Source: Cryptomeria japonica | Taxonomy: Eukaryota > Streptophyta > Pinopsida > Cupressales > Cupressaceae | Assembly: GCF_030272615.1 (NCBI RefSeq) | Contig: NC_081414.1 | Location: 312,621,664 to 312,685,663 of the forward strand | DNA: 64,000 bases | Direction: 5' to 3' | Shown: in pieces, positions 55,201 through 64,000 of the stretch | Numbering within the stretch: position 1 is the first letter of the stretch | Layout: each line of letters opens with the position of its first letter | Program-made: the position numbers and the translations under genes | Notes under the pieces: model-generated | The model's database searches: none | Told to the model about the DNA's origin: nothing | What the model saw: the letters and a program-made list of their open reading frames with translations, nothing else

Positions 55201-55330
55201 TACATAGGGGTCAATTACCTCTGAATTTGCTTCAAAAGTTGGACCACTTAGTGGAGCTTGATAGGGCTATGTAAAGCCCTTGCTTTGTATTTTTTTGCTT
55301 TGAATAAATTTTTACCCCTCTTTTAGTTAA

Positions 55331-56123
55331 TATTTATATTTTGTAATGCATTTTTAAATAGTAAATAACAATTAATGAAATTATTAAATAAATAAGTATT
55401 GAAATAGGATTGTGATAAATATTGACAAAATGGTAGGAATTGTGAATGAAAGAATCTAAGGAAAGAGTATTCGTTATAAATATTAATAATGTTTCTATTT
55501 TTTGGTTGTCTCTGCATGTGATTTAACTGCTTATAGTTATTGTCTCCGCATAGTAATTGGGAGGTTGGGTGTACAAGAGTGAATTGCATGTGATTTAACT
55601 GCTTATAGTTATTTATCTCTGCATAGTAATTGGGAGGTTGAGTGTACAAGAGTGAATAGTTATTGTCTCCTTGTGTGAAATTTATTAATGAACTTTTAGT
55701 TATTTGTTTTTTGGTTTTTATAAAATTATTAAAAATACTCATTCATTCATTCATTCCTTCATTCATTCTAATCTCCTATAAAAGAATCTAATTTAAGATA
55801 GAAACGTCTTAACCAAAACAATCCAACTGTAACGTCTTAACCCACCCTAAGAGATGTATGAGAAAATATATACAACACCCATATTTGAATATGGGAAAAG
55901 TTAATTTTTTATTTTTTTTTGAAGTATAGCACGCAAATGGCCTTTTGAAAAAGATACCGATGCAAAAGAGCGTGTATAACTAACTATAGGTACACTATTT
56001 TCTTCCCTCGCCAAGTCATCCCAGGAGCTTGACTTGTTTACACAAGGAATATTTGATTTCTTATTATCTTAACAGTCAGAAATATTCTTCCAGGCTATTA
56101 TTTAAATCACTAAAAAATAATAT
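55331..56123. other. Non-coding stretch with a duplicated fragment of the segmental repeat
   Basis: Segments 55504-55560 and 55584-55655 are tandem copies of a sequence related to copy A near 16690-16760 (AACTGCTTATAG(C/T)TATT), and 55672-55735 resembles 16975-17035. This is a third, partial copy of the duplicated unit. ATTC repeats occur near 55740-55768. No gene is supported. Confidence 0.55.
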
Positions 56124-56517
56124 TCATATGTGCACTGTATACATGACTGCCACAGAGTTTCCAACTATAATATCTGAATAAAATCCTCCCCTAACTATTA
56201 TGCTTTGATGGATATCCACACCCTGTTGCAAAGCTCCCATTTTGGCAAACGTTGTGGAATTTGGCTTTACACTTACCAATTGCATTTGCTTGAAAGTTTC
56301 TAAAGATATCCATTTTGTACATATCCTGCTATCATTGCAGTCCATTTCTTTGAGGCATTCTGTCAAACAATTCAAATGCCTTGTCTATGCTTCCAGATTT
56401 TGCATACATGACAACCAGGGCAGTTGCAACTACAACATCTGACGAAATGGTTCGATTCTTTACTACACTATTTAGTGAAGCCATCTGGTAAGGAATTTCT
56501 AAACATACAACACCCAT
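56124..56517 (-). pseudogene. PPR gene fragment, copy B
   Basis: The minus-strand frame gives SDVVVATALVVMYAKSGSID and KAFELFDRMPQRN (56517-56332), then in another frame KQMQLVSVKPNSTTFAKMGA and LQQGVDIHQSIIVRGGF (56300-56180). It is one PPR repeat plus the following junction, with frameshifts and a small deletion (part of the ASILPA segment is missing). Confidence 0.65.
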
Positions 56518-56521
56518 TATA

Positions 56522-56680
56522 AGAGTAACTTATGCATCTTCATCTGTGACAAACTAGAAAAGTGGACAAACGAGAGCTAACGATTTCACAATACTGCAAG
56601 AAATAGGCAGTATCTTCATTACCCTGGTCCCATCTGTCACCACTGCCGGGCTTACTCTACCGAACTAACAACTTTATACT
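56522..56680 (-). pseudogene. BSP gene fragment, copy B
   Basis: This matches parts of 15100-15500, including CACAATACTGCAAGAAATAG and ACCCTGGTCCCATCTGTC. About 250 bases of the BSP 3' end are deleted internally and the rest of the gene is missing. Confidence 0.7.
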
Positions 56681-56932
56681 AACAGTTGTACCTTTTTCTT
56701 TTTTGGGCAATGAGTAGCTATTTTTTTAAGAGAAGGTGCAAATATTGGAGAGAAGGGTGAATGAATGAAGGAAGATTTATGACATCTATAGTAGAAGGTG
56801 CAAATATTGGAGAGAAGGGCGAATGAATGAATGAAGATTTATGATATCTATATTATTGAAATTGAGAACAATACTATGATCTTGAAAGAATCAATCGGTC
56901 AACCGATCTAGGAAGCAGTTCAAGGGTGATCA

Positions 56933-57088
56933 CTAATCTTTGTTTCTTATGCTGTGAATTTTGATCAAGTAATCTGCTACACAAACAATCCATTCTTCTT
57001 CAAAAAAGGTATTTAAAGACTCAACTTTTAGAATATTTGTATATTTGCTCTGGATGTCATCAAAAGTTGCGCAATCCATGATGTAATG
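56933..57088 (-). pseudogene. Short unrecognised conserved frame, copy B
   Basis: Counterpart of 16408-16572 (HYIMDCATFDDIQSKYTNIL onward), open for 51 codons up to a stop. Conservation of the frame in both copies suggests a former exon. Confidence 0.4.
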
Positions 57089-58395
57089 TCATTATGTTTC
57101 CACTAATCTAGTAGAATTGTCAATAGGGGAAGTGTACCAGTAATCGTTATAGCTAACTTTGCGCACCCACAAAATCTAAATGTTTTATCAACTTTTGACG
57201 ATTTTTTTGTTGTGGTGTCCACATGCGACTTAACTGCTTATAGCTAAATTGTTTTGGCTTCTGGGTAGTAACAATGCATGTTGTGGGATTTGTTGTGTGT
57301 GCAAAGGTCAAAAAGTACACATTTCAAAGTGTCGCCCGATAACTGCTTAAAGATGTCCCAATAACCCTGCGCTTAAAATTGCCGATCCTTATGCACAAAT
57401 GCCCTTGCACTATGGGTACCAATAAAGGTGAACAAATGTGTCAATTATAGTCCAAAAATGCTAAAAAATGGCCAGCTATTGGTACGTGAAATATAGTAAT
57501 GGACTTTTTTTATTATTATTTTTAAGTTAATAATTGGGGAGTCAAGTGTGCAAGAAGTGAACTCATTGGAGCATGAATAACTAGTGCTCTTCCCCTATGT
57601 GTAATATTTAAAAATTCATGAAAATTATTAATCATCTATCACATTTTAAAACCTTCTTGTTCAGAAATTGCAATTTTTAGCTTGTAATATCATCTATCAC
57701 ATTATTATTGTCTACTTAATAGAAACATTGATAAATTTAAAATGAACATTAGTTGCAAATCCCATTCATCATTTATATGTTGACTTGGAGACTTGTAATT
57801 GAATTAATAAGATAATTTACAAATAGGGGTCACATTTAGATTCCATGTAATAACTCCTACACTAGGAAAAGTCAATTGAGTAGTCCAGGCTATAATGGAA
57901 CCTTGCTCTTAATCTTGAAATATGTTCAACATAGATTGTAGTAATTTGATCTATCTAACCTAAAAAATACACCCTTTTGAATACAAGTTTTGGTATCTGA
58001 CTAAAGAATATAGATGGTATTATAGAGTTGGTGAGATATAGCTTCAAGATGAAGAATTTTTTCAGTGAAAGCAATTTGCATAGTAGATACAAAAGGTATT
58101 ACCTATCGAGACAAAAAGAAAAGGAATTAGTAACAAAATGTGTTTATCTTATTTGAATGCAAAATAATTTGGACATTTTAATTGTCAGTAGGATTATAAG
58201 AGGATATCTACTGGTGAGTTGAGACACTAATTTGGAGTTGATAGGTGGTCAAACACTTATTGTAAAGGTACACAGACCTAGAAAGTTTTTGCAGAATTTG
58301 CATAAGAGGTAATGATCAAGTAATGATCAACGTCATAAAACTATAAAAACTTTTTACTTTCTTGGGGCTACCAATCTTAATATACCAAAAACCAT

Positions 58396-58870
58396 GTGTA
58401 GCGTCCTAAAATTGCACCCCTTGCAATTTTGACCACATTTGGGGCTCTCACCTTAGTGGTCTCATCCTCATGCTTGATCGGGACCTATTTGTGCCTCCCC
58501 CATGCAACTAAGCTTCATTTTTCATCCTGCACCTTGCATAGCCCCTTGTTCATGGCCCAATTTGGGGTCGCCCCAATCCTCCCTAATTGGGACCTATTTT
58601 GGCGCTTAGGCCCTATCTCAAATTTGAGCGGGAAAACAATTCCTCATGTTGGCCTATGTCAGAAAATTAATGCATTTGACGATAGGCAAGTATATAAGGA
58701 GGTCTTCCCCTCTCATTTGGCATAAGAGATATCATGATAACAAGAGTAAGAAGCATACGGGAGAACAAGGTGGAGAAGGCAAGGAGACTGCATCAAGCAT
58801 TCAAGCATTCTTCAAGGCTGCCTATTCTTCATTGGAGCAACATTATATCATTCATTTGCAAGCATTCTTC
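58396..58870 (+). repeat. Partial LTR related to the gag-only element
   Basis: Starts TGTAGCGTCCTAAAATTG, matching the LTR start at 25375, and includes a TATA box AAGTATATAAGG and CCTCTCATTTGG as in that LTR. It stops abruptly at 58870 where the duplicated sequence resumes. It is a diverged relative, truncated at its 3' side. Confidence 0.7.
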
Positions 58871-60957
58871 AATGATGTTGTTAGAGTCACCTTTTAAAAA
58901 AAAAATCATAAGTAACTTGTTATGTAATGGGATTATCTTCAAGTAAAATATCACAAAGGTACATACCTATTGTTTATAGTCGGTATGGCCTCCCTCTTAT
59001 TTTAGTTGTTATGGTCTCCCCCTTCTTTTATCCACTAGAACTTTGACTAGGCAATACGATCTTTGTTTTATAAACACAATGGTACACTTCTTCTTCAAAG
59101 GTTAAAGCATTAGCCAAGATAAGATTACAAGAAGTATTTTATTATTTTTGAACTAAGATACATATAATCATTATTTAAGATACAATTCAATAAATAATTT
59201 TAAATAGTTATTGCTCACAGAGTTTCTTAGAGAGAGATTAACAATTTTTTAAATAGTATACAAATTCAATGTTCGTCAACCACTATCAAAGGGAATGTTG
59301 TATGCATTAACCATTTGAGGTCATGCACATCTTGAATAGTTCTATTTTTATCTCAATTACTTCACTCAACATTCAATTAAACTAAGAATTATGCTTGACA
59401 TAGCAAATATATAAGCTTGATTTAACATCACAATCTAGATTTTCCATATCTTATCTTCCAATCAATTTAACTAGGTTGACAATGTCTTCAAAATCTACCT
59501 GGTAGTTTGAGTCTTTATCCATCTATAAATTTTGATCATGATCTTAGTAACTTCAAATGTACCTTTATGCTTCTTGATAAGAAGGTTCCCGTTTCTAAAC
59601 ATGATATTATAATTATTCCTTTTAAGGTTATAATGTTGGTAGAAATAGAAATATGATATATATAATTATTAATTATTAATTGGTTTTTTCTTTGCTATAG
59701 TTTAACTTCATGTCAAAGGCATTAGAGCTAGTTGTATGATACATGACAACATAGGCCTATGTGAATCTATAGCACCAATTTGGTTTTGAAGCATTGTTTA
59801 GTACAAGAAAAAAGCCAATTGAACAACAAAATTGGGCATCCTATTGCAGAGAAGAAAATTATATACAAGTTGCTTAGAAGTTCCTAGGTTTGGAATTTTT
59901 AACCATGCTCAGTTAAATTTTGAGGTGCAAATAAATCTAAAGATGATGTTTTGAATAGCTTTTGTTTGTTTGTTTTTGTTTGATGATTGGAAGAAAGAAT
60001 ATGTTTATGTTGTCTATTCTCTTTTTACAGGTGGATCTAGATCTATACATCATTTTTTTCTATGCATCATCTTTTAAAAAGAATACATTGTTTTTCATCA
60101 TATATTGTTGGATCTCATATCTATATATCATCTTTTTTTTAAAGAATAGGTTGTTTTTCACCATGCATTGTTGGGAATTAAACGTTAAAAAGTTTTCACA
60201 AACTTTAAAACCCCATTGAATTAAAGAATTGATCAGTGAAATAAAATATAACATTAGCAAGACAGAATATCTGTAGCTCTGAATAAAAACTACATACCTT
60301 TTATTTATAAGGACGGTTCCTCTCACACTTATTGATCCATCATCAATATAAGAATTTAATTGTATTTTGTTATATTTGAAATATGTGTTTCAAACATGAT
60401 TATGTTCTGGTCACAAGTTCATACTGGTGTCACATAAGAAATATTAGCCAAATTCAAACAAAATTGATATCTTCAAATATTTCATAATACCAAATAATTA
60501 ACATCATTTATTTTTTCAAGACAAAAAAAATTCTTCAAGATTTGAGCAAATGTCAACTTGTCCTGTTCCACACAGAAGAGGAATCAGAGTTCATGTCAAA
60601 TCTAATTGTCCTAGAATAGCCATAGCATCTGCACTCTGCCTGAAACATGGTAACCGAAACAAACATAATTAAAGACTTCAGGATTCCACAATCAAAAGAA
60701 GAAAACACTAGAGAAATTCTGTACTTTCCTTTGTAAACATAATTATTCAAATGGATTAAAAAAATTAATAATTTTCATTAAGGATATTTAAAATTCAAGA
60801 TTTGAAATAATTTAATATTGTTGCCATTAAATATAATACATACCTCTTGAGTCTTGACTCTGGGCTCAAATTTAGCTAGAGTCATTTCTCTCAAGAAATT
60901 TAACAATTCCTCCCCTGAAATATTTCAATATTGCCGCCATTAAATATAATACATAGT

Positions 60958-61180
60958 TCTTGAGTTTTGATTCCGGTCTTAAATTTAGCTGAAATAATTT
61001 GGGTTGTTACTAGAGCCATTTCTCCCAAAAAAATTCAGCAATGGCTCAAGAAATTCAGCAATTCCTCCTCTGTGGCCTTGTTAAAAGCAGGTAGTGTATG
61101 CTTCCCTGAGGTTGAAACACTTTTTTTTATAGGTATAACTTCATCTCTTACACTGGTTGTTTTATAGTGGATTTCAAATC
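60958..61180 (-). pseudogene. Exon of the decayed host gene, copy B, frameshifted
   Basis: Counterpart of 36306-36506. The acceptor TTTTGCAATAG is intact (boundary 61180). Two extra bases near 61167 and a 25-base tandem duplication (CAATGGCTCAAGAAATTCAG region) break the frame. Confidence 0.55.
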
Positions 61181-61340
61181 CTATTGCAAAACATTCACAT
61201 CTTCAGATGATATGTCCAACAAAAACGAACATACTAGCTATGATCAGTGGAAAGGGGTGACACTCGCCAGTCGCCACAGTTTCAAAGGACCTAAACTAGA
61301 ATAATTGTTACCAGTGAATCTCATCAAAAAGATTACTTAC

Positions 61341-61545
61341 CTCTATTTTTTTTCGCCTCTTTGTAGGTGAAGCTTCACTTGGCTTCACATCCTCATTGCC
61401 TGACTTCCATTTTTCTCTGGCAGATTTTGTTGTTACTGACATCCTGCGAGTAGATGCTGGAGTCTTAGCTTTCGTGGAAGTGGTTTTGACAGTTTTCTCT
61501 TTTGGGATATCTTTGGTCAGGCTAACAATGGCAAAATACCGTTCT
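61341..61545 (-). pseudogene. Exon of the decayed host gene, copy B (open frame)
   Basis: The minus strand has an open frame of about 60 codons containing SLTKDIPKEKTVKTTSTKAK, TPASTRRMSVTTKSAREKWK and DVKPSEASPTKRRKKIE. It ends in phase 0 at a strong donor (ATAGAG/GTAAGTAATC, GT at 61339-61340). The next exon (61180 or 36506) starts in phase 0. The 5' boundary is uncertain; candidates are AG at about 61530 and 61561. The Lys/Ser/Thr-rich product looks like part of a nuclear protein, but no family is recognised. Confidence 0.55.
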
Positions 61546-62455
61546 CTTCATCTACCCGTCCTAATCAAAAAAGCAACTAACGATCAATGAAAAATTAACA
61601 AGTGGGATTGTAGTAAAACATGATTGAAAGCCATTGCTTTGCGTACAGGTAATCATAGGAAAAGTGCCTGACAAATTTCTTGGTGTTCCACAGTTACAGC
61701 TTAATTACAAGCCATTGAACTCACATGTCAGGCAATTCAGCTTTTCAGGTTGGGTTTTCAAGCAAATGTAGGCATAATAGCCCCCCAAAAAATAAAAATA
61801 AAAAATACAAAGAAGCTTTAATCATGTAAAACACGATTCTGTTGTTCTTTCTTTCCCTAAATATTTGTAATAGATTTCAAAGGATTTGAAAATTAAAGCA
61901 TAGGTGGAAGAGCACTCAAGGACCCATGGAATGGGGAGCAACCACTGACAGCCCACTAGAGGATTCCAAGTTCAAACACCAATAATAACTATCTAACAGT
62001 TAAGGTAATTTGCTGAAGTTCAGATTGGTTTGCTTTATTGTAAAGTGCAAATAAAGGTTCACAATATTAAAATCATTTTGATTGTTTCTACTTTTTTCTA
62101 GGTCCAGCCTAATAGTCTTAAAAGACTGTCACAAAACATTTTTCCAGATGATTTGAAGCTTCAAACTGTTTACATGATTGCAAAAGCACTTCTTAGAAGC
62201 ATTTTACACAAATGTAAGATACCACAAACACTGAATAGAAGTGTTACAACTAAAATTTCATAAGCACTCATATTTATGTGAAATTTAAGATCCTTCAGCA
62301 AAATGTGGTAACGTGATAATACATTGACAATGTTTTAAAGCTGGGGCATTTTCATCATCCTAAACTAATTAAAAGTATTAAAAACAATTGTACACGCCCC
62401 TAAAATAACCAGCAAGAAAAATTGAGATACAATAAACTTTAGCATTCTTTGATTC

Positions 62456-62529
62456 AGAAGATTGTTTCTGGAATCAACTGTGTATGTTAAATGTTTTTTA
62501 TATACAATTGATTTCAGAAACAATCTTTT
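62456..62529. repeat. Hairpin-forming inverted repeat, copy B
   Basis: Arms AGAAGATTGTTTCTGGAATC and its near complement around 62508-62529, counterpart of 40835-40909. Single copy here. Confidence 0.65.
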
Positions 62530-62904
62530 AAATTTTACATGCACTCTACAAAAATCATACCAACTACCATTTTTTCAGTTTTTACTACTGCATACCATTG
62601 CTTGTGCTTATAGGAAAATGATTTATTGACTTCGACAAGGACAACAAAATTAAATCTATTACTCGCCATTCCAATATTTTTTAAAGGCATAATATATTAA
62701 TTGCGATCAACCCAATTTTACATACAGCACAAAATGATTGCAAAAATGCTTAATAATCATAGAAGACTGCAATGCTCAATAATTGATTGCAAATGAACTA
62801 TTTTACACAATAAGGATACAAATTTTCTCTTCACACTCTACATTATTGAGGCACCAAGCTGTGCAGAGGATCAGCAGAATAGAAAATGCTTTGCTTGGGC
62901 TTAC

Positions 62905-62987
62905 ACATGAGAAAAGCTACAGTATTGTGCAGATCAAGAGATAGAGAGCTCCCCATATAAACTGGAATTTCGGAGGGCATCCATTGC
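62905..62987 (-). pseudogene. Exon of the decayed host gene, copy B
   Basis: Counterpart of 41389-41471. The acceptor TTTTATTGCCTTAG and donor GTAAGCCC are present and the frame QWMPSEIPVYMGSSLSLDLH and on is open over all 83 bases. Confidence 0.45.
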
Positions 62988-63504
62988 CTAAGGCAATAAA
63001 ATAAAAATATAAGAGTTAATATGCTGTATTGAGGGAAAATGTAGCAGTGAAGGTTAGAAGCACCCAAATGGAAAGGAAGGGAATATAGAGATACACAATA
63101 ACATTACATTATAATGGATGAGGTTGAGAAAATAATGAAATGCAACAATACAATTCAAAATAGAAAGAATCAAGATAATATGGACGCACAAATGCTATAT
63201 AACAGAAACAAATATGCATGAACAGAAAAAAAGATGGAATATATCATTTCAATCACAAGATAGTGTCCAAACTTTTATAGTTTTATGACATAAGAGATGG
63301 CCACTGTAAATTCTATGCCTTTGGCCTTGGGGCTTGGATAAACTTTGCATGCTCTAGATCGTTTGGTTTCTCTCATCTGAAGAAGCATGCCTTTTTCATA
63401 TATAAGTGCAAACCAAATTCAAGAAAACTTTGAAAATTTGTAGCTACAGTTTATGTTCTTATATAATGATACATGTCAGGTTTTTTTTTGTTTTTTTTTT
63501 AACT

Positions 63505-63910
63505 AAAACAATATGGGGAATCAATAAAGCAATTGTTGACTAGTTGAGGAAGCTAAAGCAAGATTATTTTACAAAAGAATGAATCATTGAAGTTGTAAAG
63601 TATGTTTTTGCTGAAAACATAGAGAATGAAGAAATCAATTGTTTTCAAAATGAAGAAAGCCAGAGTGTGGTTATTTCACAGAAGATGAATCACAAAAGTT
63701 GCAAATATTTCTTTGCTGAAAACAATGCAGAAAATGAAGAAAGCATTTGTTGACAAAAATGAAGAAAACCAAAATAAGGTTATTTCACAAAAGAATAAAT
63801 CACAAAAATTACAAACGTGTCTTTGCTGAAAGCAATATAGAGAATAAAGAAAGCATTTGTTGACAAAATGAAGAAAGCCAAAGCAAGATTGTTTTCACAA
63901 AAGATAAAGC
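63505..63910. repeat. Tandem array, period about 108 bases, copy B
   Basis: (T/C)TTTGCTGAAAACA recurs near 63605, 63710 and 63820 in units like those at 51990-52380. Confidence 0.8.
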
Positions 63911-64000
63911 AGTCATTTTCTTCCCATCGTGTAATTTATACTATATGATAAAGAAATTGACAAAATGAAAAAAACCAAAAATAATTATTTCATAAAAATA

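Larger units (their letters stand above)
52645..55330 (+). mobile_element. Truncated LTR element (Copia-like primer site) fused to RNase H relic
   Basis: An LTR of 257 bases (52645-52901, TGTTGGGATG to AACTAACA) is followed directly by the perfect tRNA-iMet primer site TGGTATCAGAGC at 52904-52915. A zinc knuckle and an acidic ORF follow, then a plant-type RNase H segment. No second LTR was found before 55.9 kb, and no integrase or reverse transcriptase. The segment near 55.3 kb has the look of a LINE 3' end, so two elements may be joined here. Confidence 0.65.
56190..64000. repeat. Segmental duplication, copy B (nearly insertion-free)
   Basis: Collinear with the broken copy A. It keeps the empty sites for the LTR elements at 22057 (GTAAC near 60650), 36559 (CATA near 61231) and 41666 (CGCAC at 63186-63190). 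The only foreign piece recognised is the LTR fragment at 58396-58870. The copy continues past the window edge. Confidence 0.85.

Noticed and set aside
22057-63190. Possibility that the three LTR insertions were lost from copy B instead of gained by copy A
   Set aside because: LTR elements do not excise precisely. B has a single copy of each target sequence and no solo LTR, so gain in A is the simpler reading.
1-64000. CRISPR arrays, bacterial operons, integrated virus genomes, tRNA or rRNA genes
   Set aside because: None seen. The direct repeats are LTRs, tandem arrays or duplications, and the coding relics are plant retroelements, DNA transposons or plant genes.

Overview
This is an A+T-rich, gene-poor window of a plant nuclear genome, most likely a conifer or other gymnosperm. 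That call is an inference. It rests on fragments of a pentatricopeptide-repeat (PPR) family with wording I associate with conifer PPR proteins (for example GALEQGMDIHQSI), on a plant basic secretory protein (BSP) relic, on plant Copia and Ty3-like LTR elements with tRNA-iMet primer sites, and on long, deeply nested, decayed retroelements. I see no bacterial, organellar, rRNA or tRNA gene and no CRISPR. The only long intact reading frame is a retrotransposon gag-type ORF (27795-31223).

Layout. 1-981: terminal part of a hAT-like transposon leaving the window. 1035-2090: LINE remnant. 2450-3054 and 4969-7764: decayed ORFs for uncharacterised coiled-coil proteins. 8500-11687: a second, more complete copy of the hAT-like element. 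11688-16040: scrambled PPR fragments and a BSP pseudogene. 16150-52470 (copy A) and 56190-64000 (copy B) are two copies of one segmental duplication. Copy B is nearly insertion-free. Copy A is interrupted by three LTR-element insertions whose empty sites survive in copy B: a 13.9 kb element (22057-35977, target duplication GTAAC) with a younger 7.8 kb gag-only element inside it (25375-33191); a 3.4 kb Copia relic (36559-39995); and a 9.9 kb Copia-type element (41666-51537, target duplication CGCAC) that itself carries a 3.2 kb LTR element (42726-45961). 52645-55330 holds a further truncated LTR element joined to a plant-type RNase H relic.

Between the insertions, the duplicated unit carries exons of a decayed intron-containing gene on the minus strand (about 51.8, 41.4, 40.3 and 36.4 kb in A; 63.0, 61.5 and 61.1 kb in B). 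At one intron the donor and acceptor are visible and the flanking exons are in phase.

The most interesting material is: (1) the gag-only element, with a 1142-codon ORF, a protease-like fold with a changed active-site motif, an Arg-rich tail and eight copies of a GGACC...GGTCC hairpin; (2) the 9.9 kb element that carries a roughly 1100-codon unknown ORF where pol should be, with a domain plan resembling the free-standing relic at 4969-7764; (3) the empty-site duplication, which gives an independent clock that disagrees with the LTR clock. All identities and alignments were done by eye.
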